64,000 nt of DNA, taken from NCBI GenBank assembly GCA_029215795.1, contig JARDYH010000007.1, positions 95,247,263 through 95,311,262 on the forward strand, given 5' to 3'. The number at the start of each line of letters is the position of its first letter. The first letter of the stretch is position 1. The notes beneath the pieces were generated by a model that was not told the origin of the DNA, did no database searches, and saw only the letters and a program-made list of their open reading frames with translations. Below, in pieces: positions 33,522 to 47,000 of the stretch. This stretch comes from Anniella stebbinsi. Lineage: Eukaryota > Chordata > Lepidosauria > Squamata > Anniellidae. The position numbers were made by a program, and so were the translations under genes.

Positions 33522-34202
33522 TGTTGCCTCATGGGGTTCTGGTCTCAAGGCCGGAGCAGAACTCTTGCTGATTAGACGGGATGATTTGGTCTTCTGTGAG
33601 AACTTTCCACACGCCCCAAAGCCTGGGGAAACTATTCAGCTAGCTGGCGATTGGCGAAGCAAGATCACCTCACAGTTGCCAAAGGCCTTTGAGTATAAAA
33701 CTGGGGTGGGGGGGAGCTAACAGTGTCCTTACTTTGGTTTCAGTTGTCTTTGTTCCTTTGCTTTGGTACCCATGTATGTCTGCTTGGTCCTGTCCTATTT
33801 GAAGGCCCATGCTTAGGTGCGTATATGGACAGGTTTAGGTAAGCTTTGCTGTTTTTACCTTGAGGCGTTGTTCCCAAAGACTGCTCTGTTTTGCTGTACG
33901 TTATCCCTTTTCCCTTTTGTAAATAAACTTACCACCTACCCTAATTGCAAATGTGTGCTTCATTCCAATTAAACCTTGGTTCTAAGGCCAGAGCTTTCCT
34001 CTGGGTTAATGCCACTGTTCCACATTTTAGGTCTAGGACTTTGAAATATTGGATTGGGTCCTATAAAGCCTGAGAGTCCTCTGGCTCAGGCCGAGTTGGA
34101 GATAAGGGCTGGTAGCAGCCTACCTTGCTGAGTTGGTGTTCAGCCCAAGAAGCCTTTTGTCCCTGGCCTACCCTGCTAAGAGCTAGGGCAGCCCCCTTCA
34201 CA
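33522..34202 (+). mobile_element. LTR-like repeat, copy B
   Basis: 681 bases from TGTTGCCTCATGG to CCTTCACA. A TATA-like GTATAAAA sits near 33692 and an AATAAA near 33922, as in an LTR. The flanks GCATG (33517-33521) and GCTTG (34203-34207) differ by one base and could be a decayed 5-bp target duplication. It is diverged from copy A. Confidence 0.55.
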
Positions 34203-36902
34203 GCTTGGTGACACAATTGCATGTCGTTACAAAAAACACACCACAAAGCAGACCTGAAAAACATGAAAAGCTAACATAAAAAACGGGGGATTTTATGTGG
34301 ATGCTCAGCAGAAGTGAGTGGACAAAGGTTGGTAATATAGAAAAAGGCCAGGGTAGAAGCAACCTGAGATGAAAACAACACACTAAAGACAGATGATTTC
34401 CCGCAGGGAAATTTCAACACTGGAGTTCATCACTAAAACAAATTTGGGGAGAATTCTGAAGTCAGACCTTTGGTCCATTTGGCCCCCAGCACTGCCAACG
34501 TTGTCTGGCTTCAGAGAGAATTCTTTCCTGACCCTTCATGGAGAAACTGAGGGTTGCGCCTGGACTGTTCTGCATGCGCAGTAGGGGGGCTCTGCCCCGT
34601 TGAGCACAGCCCCTCCTACAGGCCTGACCCCAGCTTGTGTGTCAAGATTTGGATGTGAGTGTACATCCCCCCTCCCTCCCTGAGCCCCTCCCCCATTTCT
34701 GAGTTCTATTTATCTAGGAAGGCAGAAAATGACAAAGGGAAGGATTGAATTTGGCATGTCATGACTTCATGTGTGTGATCCGAGCAAGAGGTGTTTCCTC
34801 TCCAGCACCTTAAAGAGGATATACACTTCTCCGATTGGGGCCCTAGAAAACAGACCTGCCTGAAGTGACTGTTTGGGTTGGCTGAAGGAAAAGGCTAGAA
34901 TGAGGCCTGAATCTTGCCCTGCTCTTAGGGCGTTTCTTTGGGCTCCTGTGCTGACCTTTCCCACCCTACAAAGATGTGCTGCTTCCGCCAGTGTCTGGCT
35001 GCAGCGTAGGAAGGGAAATGCCTTTCTTCAGAATCAGGGCAAACAGACAAAGAATTATGAAGCACCTTTAATTTGAAACGTTCTATATACATCATAAATA
35101 GCAGCAGCAGCAGCGGGGAAACCACTGTAGAAAACCAGTGGGCTTCCCTCCCCTCCCTCCAAGAAAAATTTCTCCCTTTCACTCCCCCCTCCCACTTATG
35201 TTGAAAAATAACATCCCTGACTCCCTTTCTCAGTCCTCCAGCCTTCTCTTTGGTTTCCTCTTGTGGTCCTTCAGGAAGGCTAGTCCAAGAGGTGCTCTAC
35301 ATTAGAACCCCCCTTCTTACAGTATCGGATCTTTTCACATTCAAAACAGGCTGCTTCAGACGGTGATGAACCGGACCACGTGGTTTTTAATTGAAAAAAT
35401 ATCATTGAAAAGACTAGGCTGCAATGAAACACCGCCACCTAGTGGTGGAATAAAAATCCATCATAAATAGATACTGGATTATTTCTGTTTTAGGGCTTCT
35501 CCAAACAAGCAATTTATAGCATGCTTGTAACTGCCACTTACTGAAGTTTTCAGGTCATTTTGATGAGATCATGAGGCTCCTGTATGTCTCCCACCCCTTT
35601 CCTCAGTTATCCCATTATAAAAATAAAAACCTTGGATAGCCTGATTCTTCTGAAATATTTTGAGATTTCCTGCCATGTGCAGCTGAAGAGGGCGCTGTCC
35701 CATTCAATACTATGAGGAGGGGAAGTTTTCAATGATAGACAACGTGGTCGCTCCTCTTCTCCTGTGTAATTCAACTCATTACAATTGCGGAAGAGAAACA
35801 GGAAGCAAAGTGCCAGTAAGCAAATGTGATTTCCATTTCATCTAAAGAAGCCCTTAAAACAGGATTGCTGGATGAAAGGGTGGGGGCGTCCTGTTTGTTT
35901 ATGATGTCATGAAATCGACCCGCAAACTTCAGGGAGTGGCCAGTCACGAGTATGCTATAAATCGCTTGTTTAGAAGTCTTTTGGCTGCCCTCAGGCCAAC
36001 AGGCCCCCTGTACGCCCCCTACTCCCTGCCTCATTTCCTACCCTATACAGAGCAACGGAACGAAGTCCATGAACTGACCAGGAGGCTGCTGTTGTCTCAT
36101 TGTTTCACCCAGAAGCCTAAGGGCCAGCGGCAGAAGTGCTCTCCTCGAGACTTGCTCAGCAGAGGGAAGCACTTCTGGGGCTTTGGCAGCCGAGGGAATG
36201 GCCTGGGTTGCCCCTTTGGCTGGGCCATCTTTGCCTTTAAGAGGCAAGGCTGCAGAAGCGTACTAAACACTGAGCACGTTGAGGAAGTGCTGGGGGCTCC
36301 TTTCCTCTCAGGCACCAGGACATTCTTGCAGGCACATTTCTTTTAGAAGTCATCCAACTCTAGTTTTCTTTGCGGCCTTTGGCAGCAGCTACAGAGCCAT
36401 ACTTCCCAAAGGGTACTGTTCACCCAGAAGAATGCTGGATTTCTGGTACCTGACACTATCCCAATTATGCCCATATTTGGGACAAAATTTGAAGATGTCT
36501 CTGAAAAAAAGGTTGGTGTGCAACATATCTCCCTGGTGTGTTAAATCTCTGTGTGTGAGGGATGTGTCTTGCGTCTCATCCAAGTATGTGCCAATGCCTA
36601 TGCGTGTGCCAAATGCTCAGCCTGCCATCAGGGCCAGGAAGCAAGCTTGGTGTGTGTGTGATACAAGAGTCTCTTTTGCATCTGGGAAAAGATGCAGGGT
36701 ACACAGAACGATGCTAAACCTTGAAGATCGCCATTGGAGTGGGGGGGCATCCTTCTGCTGGAATTCCTTTTATGTGGTTCTTTTGAGTTCGCAGACCCTT
36801 TGCTCAATTAAATTTTAGGTTGGGTTATTCTAGCATCAGAAGATGAAAACTGCAAGTGCTGAATTAGGTTTATACTTTCAGAATGAAAACAAACACATTT
36901 TC

Positions 36903-36908
36903 TTTATT
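36903..36908 (-). terminator. CSF3R: Candidate CSF3R poly(A) signal
   Basis: AATAAA on the minus strand about 660 bases past the CSF3R stop. It is the first canonical signal I noticed downstream. No transcript evidence is available here. Confidence 0.45.
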
Positions 36909-37563
36909 CTGCAAGAATAAACCTAATTCAGTAGCTACTTGAAGTTTGCTGGCTTCTTAGGTTTTCCCTCCGGAACTGCCAGACTAAGAGCTGGCACACC
37001 TCCAGTTGCTTATGGTGGCTGCTGGTACTGCAGACCTAGCACCAGGTTTCTGCAGGCATATCCGCATGTGCAGAGTGCTATGGGAACAGGGGACGCAGGA
37101 GTGGTGTTCCAGAGTCAGCCATTGTGAGCAGCAGAGACCTGCAGGACAGTGACCAAGGGATCCACGGAGATGTCGGTCCATCCACATTCTCTTTGAGAGG
37201 CCTGCGATGGGCTGTGTGTTATCCATTTAGGTAGAAGACCAGAGCAACACAAGTTCACCAGCTGGAATGAGTTGGAAAAGGTGCTGCAGGAAACAATGAA
37301 TCAAAGGCATGGCTGCTTTTGACAATTCTCGCTCACCTGGGTTTGGCGAGGGGAGAGGAAAGGGCATCCTTCTGCCTATGGGAATGCCAACCCCAATGTC
37401 CTCCTACTCCCTTGGCCTCTCTTGAGAGCAAAACAGAAAATATAGCTGGCAGGGTGTTTGGCCGGAATGTCCAAGTCGTGCTTCCTCCATGGAGGAGGAT
37501 AATCAAAGCCACAGAAATCCATGGAGGCGGCTCCAGTTGCATCCCTCCACCATCAGTCAGGTT

Positions 37564-38079
37564 CTACAGCCTTCGGAAGTTGCTCAGGTCTTCATCCCCA
37601 TCAATTTTTAAGCCCTGCAGCAATGGGAAATCCAACAGAGCCCTGTCTAGAAAGAGGGCATCCTCCTGAAAGTTGCAGCCTCTCTCTGTGCCTGGCTGGT
37701 CACTGTGGAACCACAGGTTCTCATAGGGCTTTGGGCTGGGGGTCATGTCACCCAGCAGCGGCTGCGTGGAGTTGGAGCGCACATAGAAAGTGGGGGACGT
37801 TTCTTGCTGGCAGCGGTAACTGTCCCCAAGCACCCTGGCATACTGGATGGACTCTGTGCTATTCACGTAAGAGGCTGGTGTGGGGCCACTGGTTGGCACA
37901 GCACGGTCAGCATCCTGGACTGAAGATTCGGAGAAGGCTGTCGGCCCGTCCTCCAGGGCCTTCGTGGACTCGCTCTTCCCACAGGACAGGCACTTCCTTA
38001 TCTCATCCATGTCAAGGACTAATATGGCAGAAACGACAACGGGGCTGAGCTCACAGGCCTTTGGAGCCGGGAGGGTCTC
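37564..38079 (-). CDS. CSF3R: CSF3R coding exon 15 (cytoplasmic tail and stop)
   Basis: 516 nt including TAG, behind a TTTCCCAG acceptor. Box 2-like VSAILVLDMDE comes early, followed by tyrosine motifs YVNS, YARV, YRCQ, YVRS and YENL, then LLDFPLLQGLKIDG near the end (human LLNFPLLQGIRVHG). The human tail has four tyrosines; this one has an extra one (YRCQ, 37807-37818). Confidence 0.96.
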   Translation of the reverse strand, partial: ETLPAPKACELSPVVVSAILVLDMDEIRKCLSCGKSESTKALEDGPTAFSESSVQDADRAVPTSGPTPASYVNSTESIQYARVLGDSYRCQQETSPTFYVRSNSTQPLLGDMTPSPKPYENLWFHSDQPGTERGCNFQEDALFLDRALLDFPLLQGLKIDGDEDLSNFRRL

Positions 38080-41000
38080 CTGGGAAAGAAGGGGAGGAAA
38101 AGTGGGTGAGGGGTAGGTGGGTGTGGATGGTGGTTAATGGCAACAGTGCAGATCCCCATGTAAGCAAGCGCAGTACTGGGTGAGAGCAAGGGCTCATTGA
38201 GGTCAGTCAGCCGCTTCCTCAGGAGCAGGCTGTGATGGGGGTATTCAGACTTTGCTAGTCCACAGCATCTGCAGCCAGAGGAAGACGGTCTCTGAACATG
38301 AAGTCTTTGCACTTCTGCTTAACATAATTTGCCTTGTTCTGGACCAGACTTCCTCAACCTGGTGCCCTCCGGATCATCCCCAGCCAGCACCAGGCTGCGG
38401 AAGGCGGATCTGATCCAACAAAGCAAAGACCTCAAACCCATGGACCTGCTGTACTTTTGGAGGGTTTTGCGCATTCCAACTCCATATGCACACCTCAGTG
38501 TGGGGCGGGGCGGGGCGGCTTCAGATGTTTTCAGCTGTGCTGCCTGCATCAAACTGCAGGAAATGGCAGCTGCTGCACCAGAAAGGCAGGGAGAGAAGGG
38601 GGCAGCAGCAGCCCCTCAATTACCTCTTGCAGAACCGCCGGTGCCCATCTGCCAAGGCTGCTGTTGGCCGGGTCAGGGACGCTGGGCCAGAACTGAGTCT
38701 TCATCCTGTGGGTCACACGAGAGAGAAACCCGGTGAGTTTGGGGCGGGGAGTGGGGGTCCCCGAAGGCAAGGGTTCCAGGCCAGGAGTGGCCAACCACTT
38801 TGCTCCTGATGGCAGTGGGGTGGGGGCTGAGGGGGGCACGGGGGGAAAGGCAGGCAGTGCTTTCTGCCCATGGCCACCTTAGAGGGCTGCTTGTTGCCAT
38901 GGTGTTCCACTCAATGTGACAACACACGTTCAGGGGAAGATTTTCCACCACGACTTGTGGAGTTGTCCCATATACAGGAAATAAGGGGCCACCGATGGTT
39001 TTTTCCCTCCCAATGCAAAGGGGAAGATTTTTCCTCAGGATGGCAGCAAGGGAGGAAAGGGTTAAACTTCACCTGCCCAGCTGCATGAAGATCCCATGAA
39101 GATCTCCCCCCTTCCCTTCCTGCAGCTGATTTTGAACACCTGCCTCCTCCTTCTCCAGTCAGGGATCTCAGCAGGACCTTTGGTGGGGTGAGCACTTTCT
39201 TGGGCTTTATTTTGTCCAGGCAGTTCAGTTTCCTTATGGCTGGTGACCAAACAGCTGTGATAGCTGAGAGCCTTTTCACTGCAGAGCGCTTCTCTCTCCC
39301 TGTCTGTGTGTCAGTTTCCAGCTGCTCTCTGAGTCTCCATCACATTCGGAGCTCATCCATGTGCTGTTTCATGATCTCTGCTCCTTTCCCCCTCCTTCAA
39401 CACAGCCTGGCTCCCTTCACCCCTTCCTCGCCACCTGCGCCTGCTCCCAATGACTAGAACAGCAACACCGAGGACTTTCTGTAATGGAACAACAGAAACG
39501 TCGGGGCGAACCTCCTTCTCGGTGGGTCTACTCTAGGTAGGACTTTGGTTGCGTTCCACTTTAGGAAGTCGCCTTGTACTGACTCAGGCCGTCCCTGCTC
39601 CATCTAGCCCAGTGTTGCCAACACTGACTGGCAGCAGCCACGGCTCTCCAGCATTTCAGGCAGGATCCTCTCTTCCTCAAGGGTGCTGCCGCTTCCTACC
39701 CCTTCTGCCCACACTCACCTTTTGCTCTTCTGGAAGCAGATGACCAGGACGATAATCATGACCAAGAGCAGCCCAATGAGCATGTACACAACCAGGATAT
39801 CCATGTCGTCTGGAAGAGAGAGATCAAGGAATTGGGCGGGGGCAGGTCAGAGACCCCCTTCTGCACGGGGCCTGGCATGTGCATTTGGGCCAGCTTCCGA
39901 TGGGCACGTCTGTTCCTCATTCATTGGCTGTAGGGTGAGGAGGTGACTGGCTGGCCTGAGTGAACAACTCTTGCACACGGGCAGCTGCAAGTCACCGGTA
40001 AACACAAGTCAGGTAAAGGGCACATGTGTGTGAACTGGTCCTTGGACTGGACTCCCCTTTGGGTTGGCAACGGGGGTGAGGGCACCCAGAAATCACCTGG
40101 TGGGTTTGTGACTACTTGGTTGGGAGCCCCCAGGGAGAGAGTCCCCCAGTTTCACCCTTTGGCTTCAGAGGGGCATGCCTGTGTGGGTGGGTGTCTCTGA
40201 TGGAAAAGCCCATAGAGGTGTTTTGGGGGGGCTGCCCTGTAACTATGGATGCAACCTAACTAGTTCATACCAGCATTTCCTAGGGCAAGATCACATCTAT
40301 TTCTTCCTGCTGCTTCCTTCACAATGAAAATGTTCACTTGTATTGGGCATTTGCCTTTAGAACTATGAGTAAAGATGTCCATGAATCTCAGCTGCCATCA
40401 CAGAGGCTGCTGTGGCTCAGAGCTGGGAGCGCCCTGTCCTGCTGGCTACTCGAGGCAGGGATGAAAGAGGGCCAAAGTGAGCTTGGAGGGCTGCTTTTAG
40501 CCCACCATCCCCAGCAGAGGGGCGGAGGCAGCAGCTCCCATGGAAATCCCACATGTTCCCAGCGGCTTGGGGCCAAGAGGTCGCATAGTTTTTCTCCATC
40601 TCCGTGATTCCTGCGAGGCACGTCTAGCTGCACTCCCAGCCCAGCCCCCAGACATTTCCTTACCCATCGCCTTCGTGTGGAGTGTCAGGATGCTTCCATT
40701 GGTGCTCCCACCCACTGTGGAGGCCATGACATGCACATTATATGACCTCGAAGGCCAGAGATGCTTGATGGTGACGGTGTTCATGGAGGAGTTCACGACA
40801 GCACCTGGAGAAGACAGCAGGGGGAAGAGCAAGTGGGGTGAGTGAGTGAGGGGTGGGTGACACAGCTCCTGATGCCTTTGCCAATGGTTCTCTGGGCCGA
40901 CTGGCTGGATTTGGGGTAGTCAAGGATGGCCTGAGCAGCACCTGTGGATGATGGCCAGCGGAGGAAGCCTTGGCAAGAGCCGGTCCAGGTAGGACTCAGA

Positions 41001-44000
41001 GTGGAAAGAGAAACAGGGAGAGACAGAAGGCAGCGGAAGAGCCTGGCTTGGGCACCAGGGTTGAGATGGGGCGGCCAGGGCCCTTCCGTGGGCTGCCATG
41101 GAAGAGCAGCCAAGGAGCAGGAGGAGCAGTTTTCAGGGTGGCAGCGCTCAGTTCCAGGGCGGGCAACCTGGGCCTCTCCAGGAGTTGTTGGACTACAGTT
41201 CTCATCATGCCTGACTGATGGCCATGCTGGCTGGGGCTGATGGGGATTGGAGTCCAATACATCTGGAGGGCCACTGGTTGGGGAAGGGTGGGTTAGACAC
41301 ACTGATGAAAAACCTTTGGTTTGGCTCGTCCTGGGTTCGTTCTTGCAGTCAGTCCACGCTTGACTGACACAAGTATTTGCAGTCGTTGTGGGTGGCAGGA
41401 GGTCCCATCGCAGAAGAGGCATTCCGGTCCCCACTTCTCTCTCACGCAGGACGGAGAGCCTCTTCTGTGCTGGGGCCGCGAGGCCAGGTGCCTGCACCGT
41501 GAGTCAACACCTCTCGCACTTCTCTGACACTTTTCTTTTTAAAAAAGCCCTTCCATTTCTTCCTGTTCTTTGAAATGAGGGAGGCAAATATTGTTTACTA
41601 TATTTACAACTAAACAGTGATCTATTTATAACTGACAAACACTACAGCCAGAGCTTGAACTGCGAGGGAATGAACCTCACGTGGCTGCCTCTGTAGCGAC
41701 TGTTTTTCACAGGCGGCTGGGGGTACGGGGGTGTGATCTGGTTAAAATGGAGGGTGGGGATGGAGAGGCTGGGCCTTTTCCTTTTCCTTAAAGGTCCCCG
41801 TAATTTGTACACTGAACACATTGGTTCCGTACGACTGGTGGTCTATATCTGCTCAGCATAGATGCCTTCCTTTGGCGAACTGGTACTATCTGCAGCTTTG
41901 GTTGATGTCTGAGTAAACAGACTCCTCGGCCCTCCTTATATCTCTATGCTGCACAACTATTGTTCTGAAGATAAACTTTGGCTTTCTTTGTTGCACAACA
42001 TACACAGTTTTGGTTGCCCTTCTTCAGGCTTTGTGCCTTAGGCGAGCGACAGAAGGTATCTACTGAGAGGGGGGGGAGGGGGGGAAACAGAATAAGGAGC
42101 AAGGACGACCCCCCCCCCCCCACACTCTAGGTCCGGGTCCAAGGCTGGTCCAGCTGAATATTCCTCACAGTTCTTCAGAGGCAGATGTGGGTGCATCTGC
42201 TGCACCACTGGGAGCAGCAATGCTTCTTTCAAGCCAGCTGTGAGGGAGACGTCTCGTGGGCTTCTGGCCTTGGTTTCCCCTGCCTACCCTAGCTTGGCAA
42301 TTGGGGGCTTCTCCCTGCCATCTGCTGGGGAATGTGAGGAGTCACATGTGATGGGGACAGAACTCACTGTTCATGTCTTCGTTGGTGCCGATCCAGAAAA
42401 TAGTGTAGTTGGTGATGAATCCATTCCGCTTCTCCACCGGGATGGGCTCCCAGCGAAGCTCAGCTGCTGATTTGCTAACACTCTCTGGATGCAGTTTGGG
42501 GCTTTCGGATGGAGCTGCACAGAGAGGACTGAATGTTAATATTACCACAGTGAGGTCAGTGGGGGGTGGGGGTGGCGGCTGGGGGGCAGCTGGAGGTTCG
42601 TAGGGCAGCCTGGACGATGAGTGATTCCCAGAAGATGTTCTCAGTGCTACCTCTGAGAATATATAAAGCAAGAGGGCCTAAGGCATCCCCCCACCCGCAT
42701 TTGAAAAAGGAAAAGGGTTAGTATGAGGGTTAGCTCCAATATTACCCCCACCCACCCACCACCCATACCATCATTTTAGAAATCAAGCTGTGGCATACGA
42801 ACAGTGTATGGGAGAGGGGGAGGTTTTGATTTCGATTTGGTCTCTATGCTACATCCCCCCCCCCCAGAAACAGAAGCCATTGCATTTCTCCAGCCTCCAA
42901 AGGCCTGAAGCAGAGCTTTATGTGGGGAAGGCCCTGCCAGGGGCCAGAGGCTGCTGAGCTGCACCATCCCAGGAACCAGAGCCGGCTCCGGGTTTGGAGG
43001 GCCTTTGAGCAAGACGCTCTCCTGGGCCCCCTCCCTCCCTCCCTCCCTCCCTCCCTCGTGAGCCTGCTTTTTCCTCCTTGCCATTGCCACCCATTGCACC
43101 TCCTCCTCCCTCCCTCCCTCCCTCCCTCCCTCCCTCCCTCTCATCATGGCTGCCCAATGGTTCAACAGCTGGAGAGAGCCAGTGCGTGAGGAGGCCGCGG
43201 CATCTCCTCCTCCTCCTCTTCCCCCCCCCTCCCCACCAATGTCTGGGCCAGAGCGAGAGGCAGGTGGCGATGCAGAAGAGGAGGAGCAATTCCTCGGGGC
43301 TCTTGTCAGTGAGGCCCCACTGGGGTGTGAGCCATTGGCAGGTGCCTGGCCCTGCCTCCCCTTGACGCCAGTTCTGCCAGGAATGGCTGGAATGGGAGGT
43401 GTACCTTTCTGACTGGTGTACAATTCCATAGACCGAGGCACCCCCACTCTGTCCTTGTAGAGAGGGTAGATGGAGAGGTTGTACCGCTGGAAAGGCTCGA
43501 TGTCTTCTGGAAGAAAGGAGGGTCAGGTTGTCAGGGGAAGCAGGGCTTGAAGGGAGCCTGGATGGTCTTCCAGGTCACATTCTTTTGCCAGGCTATCACC
43601 CTTCCTCATTCACTGTAGTTTATAGGGGGATCAGGCGAGTCACCTGTAGCCCTCCCAGACTCTGGAACTCCTCCGTCAGGAGATAGTCTAGCCTCCCCCT
43701 GGAGACAGCAGGAAGCCTTCGACATCGACCTGGTTCGCACATCATACTAAGCCACAGTGGGTTGTCACCATGGAGGAGTGCAAGGCGGCTTAGCGTGACA
43801 TCCGAACCCAGTGCGGTTTTTCCCTCATGGGTTGTTTTTCACAAACAAGCCACTCTGAGAATCCATGGCTTGTAGTAGGGCATTTATGGTGGCATGTTGA
43901 GATGTCTGAACCCAGCAGAATTGTTTTAGCATGGGTTGTTTAAAATGACGACAGAGCCACGTGGCGTGTGGGGTAAAAATCCTGCCAGCTGTGCCTTGCA

Positions 44001-47000
44001 ATCCTGCTGGTGCCACTGCCATCCACCCTCCTCCTCTGCTGACTGTGTCAGTCCTTTCACCCATACCGCACTGGTGCTGGGCAATAGGTGTCCCTATGGC
44101 GTGGGCAGCTCTTTTTATTCTTATTTCTTTTCGTCCTTAAAATTGCACAAATGGCTTCGTAATTCCCCCTTTCCCTCCCTTTGGTCCTGCGCAAATGTGC
44201 ATATATGCAGGACTGCAGCAAGGCATATTTTCCTGTTTTATTCACATGCTTCATTGATTGTAAAATTGGCAAGCTCCACATACTCCTGCAGTAATTCTAC
44301 TGGCAGCAAAAACGCCCATCTTGTTTAGCCATCTTGTTTTTTGGAGTTTGCTCTCAAGGGAAGCATCGAAGCAGAGGAAGAATCTGACAGCGAGCATTTC
44401 AAGATGTTAGGAGAGGGGGGGATTTGACACGTGCCCTATCTAGATGTGCAGAGGGCATATTGATGTGCTTGGGTACTGTCCTAGCTTTTGCCATACTGAT
44501 ACAACTAAAGAATGTAAAAATAAATTTAAAAAGTACCAATCCCATTTGCGCAAATTTGAAGGGCCACCAAAATTCTTTAAAAAGAAAGAAAAGAAAAGGT
44601 TGCAAATGTTAAAATTGCTCAGATAAGGGATAGTGATTGGAGGGAGGGGAGTTTCCATCTCTAGAGAATGCAACACTCCGAGATTTTGTGTTTTGAAACT
44701 TGTAGATTTGGCAGCTGTGTAGCAATTGGGGGAGGGCAAGGATCTGAGAGGCAGCTGGGATACGCCCCGGGGTGGGTGGGAGGACTGAGGGGGAAAGAAG
44801 CCATGCCAAGCAGCCACATGCTCTTGGGAAACATACAGGGGCGGGGGAGGGGCAAGCCTGAATTGAGCCCCCTTCCCTGTAGACCCCTCAAACCACCTCG
44901 AGTTTGACAGCTCTCAGAACCGAGGCAGTGAGAGTGCTCTTTAGGGAGCTTTTAAATTCCGGTTGGCTTCTATAGGAATCTAAAGGCAGCCCGAGCTGAA
45001 AATCGGGAGAGTGGGCAAAATCCAAGCACTGGTCCTGCTTGGCAAAAGCAGCAGGGGTTTCTTGCTGGCAGCTTGCTGCCCAATACCCTTTACCCACGAT
45101 TGGCATGTCTGGGTTTGCACGACACAGCAAACCATCGTGGGTAAAACAACTCCTACTGCAGACCATGGGTTATCATAGTGGGTTGATTGGGAAAAACAAC
45201 CCACCCTGATAAGTATGGTCTGGGTTCGGATGGCACACTGACCAACGGTGGTTTGTTCTGGAAAACAAGCCGCTGTTGGTTGGCATGTCGCATGAACCCA
45301 GTCTCTGTAGGGAAGAAGTGCACTTTGTCTCCCAAGTAGATGTCCTCAGGGGTGGAGGAGTCCTTGGTCACCTTGGATCTGGGCTTGTGTGATGTCGCCG
45401 GTCTGCAGCATTATCCAGGCAATGTTGTTGTTGTCGTTGTCTTCCAGTGAGGTGCCAGAGGTCACCCTGTGCCACTCAAGGACGTAGCCGGTGGCTGCTG
45501 CACCTGGGGGGTCCCACCATATCAAGATGCTCTTCTCATTGCGAGGGGAGGCCTGGATCGTAGGCACAGATAGACCTATAAATGATATGGGAAAACACCC
45601 GGGAAGGAGTTAGAAAAGTAAGTGAGAGAGCAGAAGCTAGAACCATCTTTGGTGGCTGGTGGGGGTGGGGTGGGGGAGTGAGAAACCAAGGAAAATGGGG
45701 AGGATGTGGAATGTAAGAATGTTGAAATTATTGTCGATTAGAATTAAGGAGAACTATTATAAGACAGTTTGGAGATGGTATCTAACACCTGTAAGATTTC
45801 ACCAGATTGATAAATAAGTGTCCAAGAATTGTTGGAGGGGATGTCAGGAGGTTGGGACCTATTTTCATATGTGGTGGAGCTGTGAACAAATACAAAAATT
45901 CTGGGAAAAGGTTTTTAAAGAAATAAGTGATATAATTGGAAGTAAATTGGAATTAAACCCGAAGCTAGCTCTACTAGCAATATGGGATAGTAGGAATAAG
46001 CATATAATTAATAGAGAATTGGTAAACAACCTCCTGGCACCCGTTAGAATAATGATTGCTAAAAATTGGAAAGGGCAACGAAGTTATAAAATAGAAGATT
46101 GGTATAAAGAAATTTGGGATATAGCATTGAATGATATGTTGACATGTAAAATGAAAATAATGAGGGGAATGTCCAGTAAGAGTGATTTTGGAGATATATG
46201 GACTCCCTTTTTGGAATATGTTTTAAGATCGGGAAAGGGACAGTCGCCTTCAAAAGAATCATTAAAATTTTGGAAGGAAGATGGATGAATGTGAGTAGGT
46301 CTCGGGGGGGGTGCACGGGGGTAGTCGAGGGAGTTAGTTTGTTTTTATATATTATGTATTATGTGTATGTTTGTTTTGTTTTGTTGAAAAATTAATAAAA
46401 ATTATACTAAAAAAAAAAAAAAAAGAAACCAAGGAAAATCACTTCTTTTCCAAGGACTTCTAAAATCAGCTCCGTCAAGGAGCCATTTTCCTGGAAACCA
46501 AACCATCTTGTATTCTTTTGTAATGTGAGTTGCAGAAAAAATAAACCTTGCCAAAAGATGGGAACCCTCAAACTCAGGTCATATTTTGTGTGGGCCCCAA
46601 CCCACTGACAAAGTACACTCACTGCTGAGAGACAACCTACAGCGCAATCCACACAGAAGTAAGTACCATGGAGTTCCACGAGGTTTACTCCCAAGCAAGC
46701 GCGTATAGGATTCTCCTTGGTACTCAGATCTTTTCTTTACAAAGAATGCTATTTAGGTAATCTAACTAAACTAAATTTACATTTTTAGGAAGGTCTATTT
46801 CTTTGGAAAGGAAAGTGGCCCTGGTTCCCCCCCCCACACACACATCTGCTCCTTTTCTATTCCCCAATCCAACCCAGACCCTGTGAAATACCCAGTAGCT
46901 AAGAATCCAGAATGTTGCTTGCTCATTGCAGCTCAGGGGAATTTCACATGCGCATTTGTCTGCCAACAGGCTCCATTGTGGGCCCAGAACTTTCCAGAAG

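Larger units (their letters stand above)
30451..36900. other. Gene-free interval between CSF3R and MRPS15
   Basis: No exon with family support was found on either strand. Contents include a poly-C run near 30847, three MIR-like segments near 30985-31250, an LTR-like repeat at 33522-34202 and a fragment of a dispersed repeat near 34450-34560. Open frames such as 35909-36346 (plus) show no recognisable domain. Confidence 0.6.

Noticed and set aside
35909..36346. 145-codon plus-strand frame between MRPS15 and CSF3R
   Set aside because: No recognisable domain, no splice logic, and no conserved neighbour expected here.
40793..41497. 234-codon minus-strand frame next to CSF3R coding exon 12
   Set aside because: It lies beyond the acceptor of that exon, has no fibronectin or receptor similarity, and includes a dispersed repeat.
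42776..43447. Long minus-strand frame downstream of CSF3R coding exon 10
   Set aside because: Read-through past the donor at 43404 into (CCCT)n repeats; exon 11 follows in correct phase at 42514.
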